Shown here one piece after another: positions 27,864 to 35,792 of a stretch of 64,000 nt of DNA. The stretch lies in assembly GCF_005144585.1 (NCBI RefSeq), contig NZ_SSMQ01000001.1:62001-126000 (forward strand), in the 5' to 3' direction. The position numbers and the translations under genes are program-made. Under the pieces are notes generated by a model. That model made no database searches. It had not been told where the DNA came from and was given only the letters and a program-made list of their open reading frames with translations. How positions within the stretch are numbered: position 1 is the stretch's first letter; each line of letters begins with the position of its first letter. Source of the stretch: Polyangium fumosum (GTDB taxonomy: Bacteria; Myxococcota_A; Polyangia; Polyangiales; Polyangiaceae).

Positions 27864-29429
27864 TCAGAGGCGAGGCAGGACCAGATGCACGGCCATTCCG
27901 AACGGCTGCATGGGCTCCGCCCAGATGCGGCCGCCGTGGGCCAATACGATCTTGCGCGTGATCGTCAGGCCGAAGCCGAGCCCGTCCACCTTCGTCGTGA
28001 ACAACGGCTCGAACAGCTTCGCTTGCTGCGCGGGGGAGATCGGATCTCCGACGTCCACGATCGAAACCCGCACGCCGTCACCGTCCACCGCGCTGCGAAG
28101 CGTGAGGAGTCGCTCGCGACCCGCCACGAGTTTGAGCACGTCGATGGCGTTTCGGAGGAGATTGAAGATCGCCTGCTGCAACTGCGTGACGTCACCGTCG
28201 ACCTCCGGCACGTCTTGCAGCTCCACCTGCGTTCGAATGCGCGCCCGATCGAGCTCCACGCGCGTCATGGCCAGCACGTCGCGTAGCAGGTCGTTGATTC
28301 GAACGCGGCTCCGTTGAAGGTCGCTGCCCCTCACGAGCGACCGCAGACCGTTCACCACGGCCACGACACGGTGGACGTCCCGGACCGCGCCTTCCGCGGC
28401 TTCCCTCGCCTCGTCGAGCTCCGGAGGCGCGTGGGCGAGCCAGCGCAGGCTCGCCTCGGCATTCGCCGCGATCGCGGTGAGCGGCTGATTGATCTCGTGA
28501 ATGATGGAACCCGCGAGCTCCCCGAGCGACGCGAGACGAAGCGCGTTCTCGAGTTCGGACTGCTGCCGGCGGAGGGCCGCCTCGGTCTCCCGCCGCTCCG
28601 TCACGTCGGTGAGCACGCCGTAGTAGGAGAGGTCGCCGTGGTGATCACGGTCCACGTCACCGATGCACTGGAGCCGGCGAATCTGCCCATCGAGAACGAC
28701 CCGATACTCGAAGTTCATGGGCAGCAGGTTGGCGACACTCGTGATGAGCTCGTCCACCGTGCGTTGTCGGTCTTCGGGGATGATCTTCTCGGCCCACACC
28801 TCGAAATCGACCACCGCGAGCGTCGGGTCCAGGCCGAAGAGCTTGTAGCACTCGAGCGAAGCGAACGATTGCCGCGTGCGCGTGTTGAACCGGAAGTCTC
28901 CCATCCTCCCGACCTGCTGATGCTTCACGAGCATGCTCGTGGTCTCGCGCAACACGGTCTCGGCATCGAGCCGTGCGCGCCGCTCACGTTCGAGCATGGC
29001 GCCGAGGCGTGCTCTCTCGTGAGCAGCAGCAAATCGTTCGATGAGCGGCAAGAGTGCGGCCAGCGTTTCGTTTCCCACCGAACGGCCGTGCGCGAAGACG
29101 ACCTGCAACACCCCGATCGGCCCGAGCTGGTGGCGCAGCGGAATCAGGAGCTGTTCACCGACCTCGCCTGCCGACGCGAGCCGCAGGGCCTCGCTCCCGT
29201 TCCACACGAGCTCGAGGAGCTCCCGCGGGAGCTCTCCGTCGACGCGTTCTTTCGCCATCGCGGGTGGCTCGGGCGCTGCGAGGTACACGGCCCCGCCGAA
29301 TGCGTTCGCTTGGTCCAGCGTACGCTCGAGCAGCTCCTCGGCCAGGCGAGCGACTTCCGCTTCGGGGGGCGTCCGAAACTCCGCGAACGAACTACGTAAC
29401 GAGAGGCGCTCAAGAATCATGGTTGCCAC
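27864..29429 (-). CDS. GAF/PAS sensor histidine kinase
   Basis: A 521-residue soluble kinase. An N-terminal GAF-like domain (residues 20-150) precedes a PAS domain (about 170-285, with RVVLDGQIRRLQCIGDV and YYGVLTDVTERR). The HisKA phosphoacceptor is His311 in IIHEINQPLTAI. The ATP-binding domain has the N-box QQAIFNLLRNAIDVL and the G2-like GLGFGLTITRK; the G1 position reads VDVGDPIS and is less canonical. There is no membrane segment, so it senses a cytosolic signal. The start is GTG 29429; an ATG three codons inside (29420) is an alternative. A palindrome begins 7 bases upstream of the start. Two FixJ-like regulators are encoded next to it. Confidence 0.92.
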   Translation of the reverse strand: MATMILERLSLRSSFAEFRTPPEAEVARLAEELLERTLDQANAFGGAVYLAAPEPPAMAKERVDGELPRELLELVWNGSEALRLASAGEVGEQLLIPLRHQLGPIGVLQVVFAHGRSVGNETLAALLPLIERFAAAHERARLGAMLERERRARLDAETVLRETTSMLVKHQQVGRMGDFRFNTRTRQSFASLECYKLFGLDPTLAVVDFEVWAEKIIPEDRQRTVDELITSVANLLPMNFEYRVVLDGQIRRLQCIGDVDRDHHGDLSYYGVLTDVTERRETEAALRRQQSELENALRLASLGELAGSIIHEINQPLTAIAANAEASLRWLAHAPPELDEAREAAEGAVRDVHRVVAVVNGLRSLVRGSDLQRSRVRINDLLRDVLAMTRVELDRARIRTQVELQDVPEVDGDVTQLQQAIFNLLRNAIDVLKLVAGRERLLTLRSAVDGDGVRVSIVDVGDPISPAQQAKLFEPLFTTKVDGLGFGLTITRKIVLAHGGRIWAEPMQPFGMAVHLVLPRL

Positions 29430-29435
29430 ACCTCA

Positions 29436-29453
29436 ACCCTACCTTGGTGGGGT
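29436..29453. promoter_or_regulatory. Operator-like palindrome ACCCTACC-TT-GGTGGGGT
   Basis: An 18-bp palindrome with one mismatch, ending 7 bases before the kinase start codon and 94 bases before the single-domain regulator on the other strand. The near match to 27805-27822 suggests one factor binding at both operons, most simply a regulator from this two-component cluster. Confidence 0.6.
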
Positions 29454-29547
29454 GGAGCGGCAGCGGCGGATCGCCTAGCCTGCACCAGGTGGTGGCCTCG
29501 CACGCACAGCCCGTGCTGGCGTTCGCACCCTCGAACGTGAGGAAGAC

Positions 29548-29928
29548 GTGCGCGCGTCGGCCCGCGAACTGATCGCCGTCGTCGACGACGATCCCGGAAT
29601 CCTGAGGTCGCTCAGCAGCCTGTTGAGGTCCGCCGGCTTCCGCGTCGCGACGTTCGGGAGCGCCGAAGCCTTCCTCGCGAGCGCGGACCGAGGCGAGGCT
29701 CAATGCCTGATCCTCGACCTGGAAATGGACGGAATGGGCGGGCTCGCGCTCTTGGCGCAGCTCGGAAAGCCACTGACGATTCCGACGGTCGTGCTCACGG
29801 CGCGGCAGAACGAAGAGCTGCGCACCCGCGCCCTCGACGCCGGGGCGCACGCCTTCCTGCTGAAGCCGCCCGTGGCGGCCGTGCTCTTCGACACGATCGC
29901 CGAGGCGATCACGCGCGCCACGCCCTAG
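29548..29928 (+). CDS. Single-domain response regulator (FixJ-type receiver)
   Basis: A 126-residue receiver domain with nothing attached. It has the acidic pocket VVDDDPG, the phosphoacceptor in CLILDLEMDGM, Thr/Ser in VVLTARQ and Lys in FLLKPP. Proteins of this kind act as phosphate sinks or intermediates in phosphorelays. It is divergent from the kinase gene and its stop is 6 bases from the stop of the second regulator. The start GTG 29548 is the only one that keeps the whole receiver. Confidence 0.88.
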   Translation: MRASARELIAVVDDDPGILRSLSSLLRSAGFRVATFGSAEAFLASADRGEAQCLILDLEMDGMGGLALLAQLGKPLTIPTVVLTARQNEELRTRALDAGAHAFLLKPPVAAVLFDTIAEAITRATP

Positions 29929-29934
29929 CGGCAT

Positions 29935-30546
29935 TCAGCGCCCCAGCCGGGCGGCCATGCGCACGAGCTCGGCCAGGGACCCCGCCTTCATCTTGCGCAT
30001 CACGTGACCCCGCTGCTCCTTGACCGTGAACTCCGCGGTGCCGAACTCCGCCGCGATCTGCTTGTTGAGCTGTCCGTCGACGACACGCGCCATCACTTCG
30101 CGCTCCCGTGGCGTGAGCGCTTCGTATCGCGCACGTAACTCCAAGAGCTCCTGCCGACGGGCGCGTGCTTGCTTGTCCCGTTCGAGGGCGGCGGCGACCG
30201 CGGCCGCGAGCTCGTCCGCGACGAAGGGCTTGGTCAGAAAATCGTCGGCGCCCGCCTTGAGGGCTCGCACCGTGGTCGGAATGTCCCCCCGTCCCGTGAG
30301 GAAGACGATGGGGAGCGCTCGATCCTGCGCCAGGAGCTGACGCTGAAGCTCGAGCCCATCGATGCCGGGGAGTTGCAGGTCCAGGAGCAGGCAGGATGCC
30401 CGATCCTCCAGCTTGGCCCTGAGAAACTGGTCCGCGTCTTCGAAGAGGGTGACGCGGTACCCGAGCGAACGGAGCAACGTGGAGAGCCCCGCGCGGACGC
30501 TCGCGTCGTCGTCGACGACGTAGACCGTCGCGTCGTCTCGACTCAC
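29935..30546 (-). CDS. FixJ/NarL-family response regulator
   Basis: A 203-residue protein. The N-terminal receiver has VVDDDAS, the phosphoacceptor in [16 protein letters not shown] and the Lys in FLTKPF. A linker follows, then a LuxR-type helix-turn-helix ([20 protein letters not shown], then [13 protein letters not shown]). It probably takes phosphate from the PAS kinase and is the best candidate to bind the two palindromes near it. It converges on the single-domain receiver gene. An inverted repeat and TCGTCCA repeats lie upstream of its start. Confidence 0.92.
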   Translation of the reverse strand: MSRDDATVYVVDDDASVRAGLSTLLRSLGYRVTLFEDADQFLRAKLEDRASCLLLDLQLPGIDGLELQRQLLAQDRALPIVFLTGRGDIPTTVRALKAGADDFLTKPFVADELAAAVAAALERDKQARARRQELLELRARYEALTPREREVMARVVDGQLNKQIAAEFGTAEFTVKEQRGHVMRKMKAGSLAELVRMAARLGR

Positions 30547-30656
30547 GTGCCACCGCCGCGGTCGCCCTGGTGGCGCATGGGATCCCCGGGAACGTCAGCT
30601 TTCCCGAGGCGCGCTCCCCGTCGCGGGACGAACATCATGCCCCGAGACCGTACCGC

Positions 30657-30673
30657 GACGACGTGACGTCGTC
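30657..30673. promoter_or_regulatory. Inverted repeat GACGACG-TGA-CGTCGTC
   Basis: A perfect 7-3-7 inverted repeat in the 255-base divergent region between the FixJ-type regulator (start 30546) and the hypothetical gene at 30802. The heptamer TCGTCCA recurs three times just after it (30670-30710). It is a possible regulator site or hairpin; there is no other support. Confidence 0.4.
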
Positions 30674-30801
30674 CATTTTCGGTCGTCCATGATCCATTCG
30701 TGATCGTCCAAATCAAGGAAGACGGTCGCCAGGCGATCTCGCCACGCGCAGCGCGCGGCAGGGCTTGCCCCGACGCCTCACGCTCGGTACGGTCGGCTCC
30801 C

Positions 30802-31470
30802 ATGACGACCCCCGCCCCTGCCGTGCGCCCTCAGAGCCAGAGCACCGTCGCGGTCCCCGTGGCGACGCCCGCGCCGTCCGGCCGCCTCGCCGTGCTCTCC
30901 GCGGCGGCCATGGGCGCGCTCGCCATCCCGCTGCCCATCCTCCCGGACCGCATCGTCACGCGCCTGCGCGGCGCCCTCGCCCATGACACGGCCACGCGCC
31001 ACGGCATCAGCCTCACCTCGGATGCCCGCGCGCTGCTCGCCAGCGTCGAAAGCGAACAGAACGCCGGCCGCGCCATCGCGCGCAGGGCCGCCGAGGTCAT
31101 CGGCTTCGCCATCCTGAAGCGTGGCCTCGGCCCGCTCGGCGCGATCACGAACGTCGCCCGCGCCCTCGAAGTGTTCGCCTTTGGCCACCTCTTCGACCGC
31201 TACGTCACGCAGGTGCGCCGCTCCGGCGCCGTCCGCATCCACGCCGAGGAGGCCCGCAAGATCCGCGAGACCATCGATCGCGCCTTCCTGCACGCCTTCT
31301 CCCCGATGCTCCGCCCGACCCCGATCACCTTGCCGGACACCGTCGAGGATCTGCGCGACGAGTTCACCCGCTGGATGGACTCCGCCATCCTCACGGGCGC
31401 CTCGCTGCCGAGTTACGTCGAGCGGCGCCTCGAGGCCGCCTTCGACGAGGTCGTGAGCCACGATGGTTGA
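30802..31470 (+). CDS. Hypothetical protein upstream of proB
   Basis: A 222-residue protein not recognised. The N-terminus is low-complexity (residues 1-28, Pro/Ala/Ser rich), followed by a helical hydrophobic stretch (LAVLSAAAMGALAIPLPI) that may insert in or lie on a membrane. Later come mixed helices with AEVIGFAILKRGLGPLGAI and a charged C-terminal half (IHAEEARKIRETIDRAF). The start is ATG 30802. Its stop overlaps proB by 8 bases, suggesting translation with it, but nothing in the sequence links it to proline synthesis. Confidence 0.7.
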   Translation: MTTPAPAVRPQSQSTVAVPVATPAPSGRLAVLSAAAMGALAIPLPILPDRIVTRLRGALAHDTATRHGISLTSDARALLASVESEQNAGRAIARRAAEVIGFAILKRGLGPLGAITNVARALEVFAFGHLFDRYVTQVRRSGAVRIHAEEARKIRETIDRAFLHAFSPMLRPTPITLPDTVEDLRDEFTRWMDSAILTGASLPSYVERRLEAAFDEVVSHDG

Positions 31471-32584
31471 GCGCGAGGCGGTCTCCTCGTCCCACCCGCG
31501 CGCCGTCCTCGGAAAAACCCGGCGCGCCATCCTCAAGATCGGCTCGAAGAGCCTCACCGGCGACGCCTGGGACCGCCTGGCCCAGGACGTCGCCGCCTAC
31601 CGTGGCCAGCGCGCCGGGCGCGGCGGCGGGCGCAGCGTCGTCATCGTGTCGAGCGGCGCGATCGCCCACGGCATCCAGAAACTCGGCTTGAAGAGCCGCC
31701 CCAAGGACATCGCCTGGCTCCAGGCCGCGGCCGCCGCCGGCCAGAGCATCCTGATGCAGCGCTACGAAGAGGCCTTCGACAAGGTCGGCATCCCCGTCGC
31801 CCAGGTCCTGCTGACCCACGCCGATCTCGCCGACCGCGCCCGGACGAACAACGCGCGCGGCGCCCTCGGCGCGCTCCTCGAAGCCGGGTGCGTCCCGATC
31901 ATCAACGAAAACGACGCCGTCGCCGTCGAGGAGATCAAGTTCGGCGACAACGACCAGCTCGCCAGCATGGTCGCGCCGCTCGTCGACGCCGACCTCTTGC
32001 TCCTGCTCTCCGACGTCGAGGGCTTGCTCGACGCCGACGGCCGTCGCGTCCCGATCGTCCGCAGCATCGCCGCCGAGGCGCGCCCGCTCGCGGGCGGCTC
32101 GACCTCGGGTGTCGGCACGGGCGGCATGACGAGCAAGGTCGAGGCGGCGCGCCGGGCGACGCTCGCCGGGGCGCACGTCGTCATCGCGCACGCCCGCGAA
32201 CCGGGCATCCTCGGCCGCGTCGTCGCGGGCGAGGACGTCGGCACCTTTTTCCCGGCCGTCCACCAGCGCCTCGGCGCCCGCAAGCACTGGATCGCCTACA
32301 CCTTGCGGCCGCGTGGCGTGATCCTCGTCGATCGGGGCGCCGCCGAGGCCATTTGCGCCAAGAACCGCAGCATCCTCGCGGTGGGCGTGCTCGGCGTCCG
32401 CGGCATGTTCCAGCCGGGAGACGCCGTCTCCGTCGTCGACCCGGACGGCCGGGAGATCGCGCGTGGCCTCTGCCGCCTCTCGCAGTCCGACGCGGCGCGC
32501 GTGGCGGGGCAGAAGCGCGAGGAGGAAGGGGAGGAGATCGTGGTGATCCATCGGGACGACCTGGTCGTGCTTCCGATGGAGTGA
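31463..32584 (+). CDS. proB: Glutamate 5-kinase
   Basis: A 373-residue protein with an amino-acid kinase domain and a C-terminal PUA domain. The motifs ILKIGSKSLTG, VIVSSGAIAHG, IINENDAV, FGDNDQLASMVA and GTGGMTSKVEAA are those of ProB. The PUA region begins near residue 280 (GVILVDRGAAEAI). It phosphorylates glutamate, the first step of proline biosynthesis. ATG 31463 overlaps the upstream gene. proA is not adjacent in this window. Confidence 0.95.
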   Translation: MVEREAVSSSHPRAVLGKTRRAILKIGSKSLTGDAWDRLAQDVAAYRGQRAGRGGGRSVVIVSSGAIAHGIQKLGLKSRPKDIAWLQAAAAAGQSILMQRYEEAFDKVGIPVAQVLLTHADLADRARTNNARGALGALLEAGCVPIINENDAVAVEEIKFGDNDQLASMVAPLVDADLLLLLSDVEGLLDADGRRVPIVRSIAAEARPLAGGSTSGVGTGGMTSKVEAARRATLAGAHVVIAHAREPGILGRVVAGEDVGTFFPAVHQRLGARKHWIAYTLRPRGVILVDRGAAEAICAKNRSILAVGVLGVRGMFQPGDAVSVVDPDGREIARGLCRLSQSDAARVAGQKREEEGEEIVVIHRDDLVVLPME

Positions 32585-32642
32585 GGGGAGGTTCAGGCAG
32601 GAGGGAGAGGGGAGGGGGGCGGGGTCGTCGAGCGGCCGAGCG

Positions 32643-33149
32643 TCAGCCCTGGGCCTTCGCGTCTGCGTCCTCGGCAGCGTCCGCCTTGGCGCTCTTCGTC
32701 CGCGTCTTGACGCCCTTCTTCGCGATGGCCGACCGGTAGGTCCGCGTCTTCTCGTATTTCGCGAGCAGGTGTTTATCGTTCGTCGTCTTCGCGCGGCGCT
32801 CGATCGAATCGGCGAACGCGTTCACCTGCCGCTGCCTTTTGTCGTCCTCGAGCGCCCGCGTCTCTTCCATCATTTCGACGAGCTTCTTCAGGGCGGGCAA
32901 ATGCGCGTCGATCATCCCGACGCGGTGGTTCGACTCCTGGAAGGCCTCGATATCGGATTTCGTGATGCCGGCTTTGTCGCCGAGGAGGGCCTGGTTCGTG
33001 AGGATCTCGGAGACGACCTCGGGGAAACCTTCTTGTTCCGAGCACATCCCCAACCGGGCGCGCGGCGGCAGATCGACGAGGAAGGGCGCGAACGCGGTGC
33101 AATCATGGACGAGCGTGTCGAGCGCGACAGGCTCCAAGGGATTCGGCAT
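32643..33149 (-). CDS. Hypothetical helical protein
   Basis: A 168-residue protein of unknown function, mostly helical, with a Lys/Ala-rich C-terminal tail (residues 140-168) that could bind nucleic acid. The start MPNPLEPV at 33147-33149 has GGAGGAG 9-12 bases upstream. There are no hydrophobic segments and no recognised motif. A 21-bp tandem repeat tract begins 140 bases upstream of the start, an arrangement also seen upstream of the helical protein at 59679-60557. Confidence 0.65.
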   Translation of the reverse strand: MPNPLEPVALDTLVHDCTAFAPFLVDLPPRARLGMCSEQEGFPEVVSEILTNQALLGDKAGITKSDIEAFQESNHRVGMIDAHLPALKKLVEMMEETRALEDDKRQRQVNAFADSIERRAKTTNDKHLLAKYEKTRTYRSAIAKKGVKTRTKSAKADAAEDADAKAQG

Positions 33150-33288
33150 GATGGGATCTCCTCCCCGAAACCGGGGGGAACGGGTGCATTGCAACTCCAC
33201 GCGCAACGGCGCGAGCAAGGTGTGGACGATGTGCACGGCGGATTTATTCGTAGGGGGAAGGGGCAGGATCCTGCTCGCGGGGAGGGGG

Positions 33289-33582
33289 AGGCCGCGGGCG
33301 GGGTCGGCGAGGTTGCCCGCGGCGTTCTGGGGGCCGCGCGCGATGTTCCGGGGGCCGCGGGCGGGGTCTGGGAGGTCGTGCGCGGCGTTCCGGGTGCCGC
33401 GGGCGGGGTCGATCGATGTCGCGGGCAGGGTCTACAATGCCGTACGCGGCTTCCGCGAGGCCGCGGGCGGGGTTTGGGAGGCCGCGGGCAGGGTTTGGGA
33501 GGCTGCGGGCGGGGTTTGGGAGGCCGTCGGCGGCTTGCATGCTGCCGCGTGCAAGCTTCACGAAGCCGCGGGCAGGGTGGTG
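33289..33582. repeat. Fourteen tandem 21-bp repeats in a divergent intergenic region
   Basis: Fourteen consecutive 21-bp units in a strict register (units begin at 33289, 33310, 33331 and so on to 33562). The best conserved three are at 33457-33519, with the core CCGCGGGCGGGGTTTGG. Outer units drift, and some alternate with a CGCGGCGTTC form. The tract fills most of the 577-base gap between the start of the minus-strand hypothetical gene (33149) and the neprosin-like gene (33727). In three frames it would encode heptads such as EAAGGVW, but no start or signal supports translation. The flanks (33150-33288 and 33583-33726) show no other feature. Confidence 0.85.
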
Positions 33583-33726
33583 CGATGCTGCCCGCGGCTT
33601 CGCCGAAGCCGAGGGCGGCCTCCTCGATGCCGCCCTCGGACCACGTGTGTCAGAGACGCTGCCCCGCCCAAGCCTTCCGAGCCAGTGGTGTTGATCCCCA
33701 CGCCGTTACCCACGTATTCTCGGAAG

Positions 33727-35091
33727 ATGCGAAGTACCCAGCTCTTGGAGGCGGTTTCGATTGTCCTGATCACGCACCTCCTCAGCGGGTGCGTGATTCG
33801 CTTCGGTCCCCTCGACGAGGAGGGGAACGAGGAGCGCCCCACGCTGCCGACGCCGAAGCCGCCGGGGGGCGGCACGCCTGCGCCGAGCGAGGACGAGCCC
33901 GTGCTCGACGACGCCGCGAAAGCGCGACAAGCCGAGGTCGAGGGGTACATCTTGGAGGTGATCTACCAGGGCGCCAGCATCGTTGATTCCTACGAGCTCC
34001 CGTCGGGCGATATCGTCGATTTCCTCGACCGGAGCATGCTCCCGGACCTTCCGTACGAGCCACCGGTGTTGCCGTTCTCGCCGGAGGAGCTGACGCTGCC
34101 GCCGGGCGTGGAGCTCGGCGTGAGCGAGCTGGAGCAGGTCCCTGAGCTTTGGGCCCTCGCAGAGACGGCCACGCCCATGACCCGGCCGAGCTTCTGGCCC
34201 TACGTCCTCGGCGAGACCGACGCCACCTCGCTCCTGGACTACCTCGACCGCTACCAACTGGGCGGGGCGCCCGCCGGCAGTGAGCACATCCACGCCGGGG
34301 TCTCCGTCGACGTCCCGAACCGCGGCGTGGGCGGCTTCATGAACCAGTTTCGTCCGGACGTGCAGCCGGGCAGCTTCAGCCTCATCGAGTTCGCCGTCGG
34401 CTGCCCGGCCGAGGGCCCGCTGCAGGAGGTGGTCGGCGTGGTCATCTCCATCGACAAGGTGAACGGCTTTGGCAAGAACAATACGACGCTCACGGACAAC
34501 CACGCGCGGCTGCACGTCGAGTATGCCGTAACGAACCCGAGCACCGGGAAACTCGAGTACACGTGGGACCACAAGGATGGTAATTTCGTTCCAAACAAGT
34601 TGCCCCATCTTCATTATCCCGGGGAAAACGTGGAGGTCTCGGAGATCGGCGGGAAGCAGGTCGAGCATCTCCTCGCCATCTACCAGGATCTGTTCGGCAA
34701 CTGGTGGATCGCATACCAGGGGCACATCCTGGGGCATTATCCGGCGAAATTGTTCAAGTCGCTCAACAGCGAGGCGTGCCGCGCGGACTGGTACGGCGAA
34801 GTCGCCCGGTTCAAGCCGAAGACGCCCATGGCCTGGCCCGCGACGGAGATGGGCAGCGGGAAGTTCCCCAATATCAACGATACGTCGAACACGGCCTACG
34901 TGCGTAATCCTGTATTCTTGAGTTCGTACGTGGCCATCGAGCCTGCGGAGAACATGGTGATCCGCCCGTTGACGAAGAAGCCGCTTTGCTACGATCACTC
35001 GGACTTCAACGACGGCAGCATCCTTGGAGATCGTCTCTTCTATCTCGGAGGCCCTGGAACCAAGAACAATCCGGCGTGCGTGTTGCCATGA
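33727..35091 (+). CDS. Neprosin-family prolyl endopeptidase-like lipoprotein
   Basis: A 454-residue exported protein. The signal peptide ends in LITHLLSGC (lipobox near residue 20) and is followed by a Pro/Thr/Glu linker to about residue 65. The C-terminal half has the neprosin (DUF239) pattern: NWWIAYQGHILGHYPAKLF, then ADWYGEV with Glu358 at a position corresponding to one of the two catalytic glutamates, and MGSGKFP. A preceding strand pair (LHVEYAV, KLEYTWD) fits the same fold. Plant neprosins are acid glutamic proteases that cut after proline; here secretion to the surface for prey or protein digestion is an inference. The frame is open upstream through the repeat tract, but ATG 33727 is chosen because it gives the signal peptide. 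Confidence 0.8.
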   Translation: MRSTQLLEAVSIVLITHLLSGCVIRFGPLDEEGNEERPTLPTPKPPGGGTPAPSEDEPVLDDAAKARQAEVEGYILEVIYQGASIVDSYELPSGDIVDFLDRSMLPDLPYEPPVLPFSPEELTLPPGVELGVSELEQVPELWALAETATPMTRPSFWPYVLGETDATSLLDYLDRYQLGGAPAGSEHIHAGVSVDVPNRGVGGFMNQFRPDVQPGSFSLIEFAVGCPAEGPLQEVVGVVISIDKVNGFGKNNTTLTDNHARLHVEYAVTNPSTGKLEYTWDHKDGNFVPNKLPHLHYPGENVEVSEIGGKQVEHLLAIYQDLFGNWWIAYQGHILGHYPAKLFKSLNSEACRADWYGEVARFKPKTPMAWPATEMGSGKFPNINDTSNTAYVRNPVFLSSYVAIEPAENMVIRPLTKKPLCYDHSDFNDGSILGDRLFYLGGPGTKNNPACVLP

Positions 35092-35744
35092 ACACGATGA
35101 ACGTTTTGCACGTCGCGGGGCTCTGCCTGTTTGGCCTCGCTTGCAGCTCACCCAGCAGTGACGCGCCCGCGGGCGGGCGCGTCGAGCATCCTGCGCAACC
35201 CACACCCTCCGCAATCAGCTCGGCAGCGGCCATCCCGCCGCCCGACGTCTTCACCCCGCTCGATCATGCGATCGCGAGCGAGCGTCGCTCCTACGCCCCC
35301 GATGGGATCAGCCCGCCCTTTTTTCCCCGCGCTTGGTCGCAGAACGTGCCACAGCGTGATTGCACGAAGGATGACGAGTGCGGCGACGGGTTCTGTGATC
35401 GCGGGCGGTGTGCCGCCATCTGGACGTATTATGAGCGGTACGGGCAGCGATGTATCGACGGGCGGACGGCGCCTGGCGCGAATCCCAGGAGGGTCCGGTG
35501 TGATGGGGTGTGCCTGGACGGCCGTTGCCGGTCCTGCCTCTCGGACGAGGAGTGCGTCGAGGACCTCGGCTCTCCGAACGGCCGATGCGCGCCAAACCAA
35601 GTTGCCGACCGTAGTCGAGGTCGCGTATGCGTTCGACAGGCCGAACCGATGAGCCATCCCGTTCCTTCACCGCAACAAGCCTCTCCAGACGCCCCGAGCG
35701 GCGGCCCGTCGAGCACTCCGTCGAACACGCCTCCGTCACCGTAG
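35088..35744 (+). CDS. Cysteine-rich lipoprotein
   Basis: A 218-residue exported protein with signal LCLFGLACSS (lipobox Cys near residue 19). The middle (95-190) contains clustered cysteines in the pattern CTKDDECGDGFCDRGRC, repeated more loosely as CRSCLSDEECVEDLG..NGRC. Such DUF/Dickkopf-like short disulfide units are common in myxobacterial surface proteins. The C-terminus is Pro/Ser-rich. ATG 35088 overlaps the neprosin-like stop (ATGA), so the two are likely made together. Function unknown. Confidence 0.75.
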   Translation: MNTMNVLHVAGLCLFGLACSSPSSDAPAGGRVEHPAQPTPSAISSAAAIPPPDVFTPLDHAIASERRSYAPDGISPPFFPRAWSQNVPQRDCTKDDECGDGFCDRGRCAAIWTYYERYGQRCIDGRTAPGANPRRVRCDGVCLDGRCRSCLSDEECVEDLGSPNGRCAPNQVADRSRGRVCVRQAEPMSHPVPSPQQASPDAPSGGPSSTPSNTPPSP

Positions 35745-35792
35745 GAAGGCCGGGGTCACACCGTGGCTGCCGATCAACCAAGAAGAGGAGCT

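Noticed and set aside
33289-33582. CRISPR array
   Set aside because: Units are contiguous with no unique spacers and degenerate in sequence; no cas genes are present.
32839-33726. N-terminal extension of the neprosin-like gene through the repeat tract
   Set aside because: The frame is open, but a lipoprotein signal peptide begins at 33727, the upstream part overlaps a gene on the other strand, and the heptads it would encode differ unit to unit.
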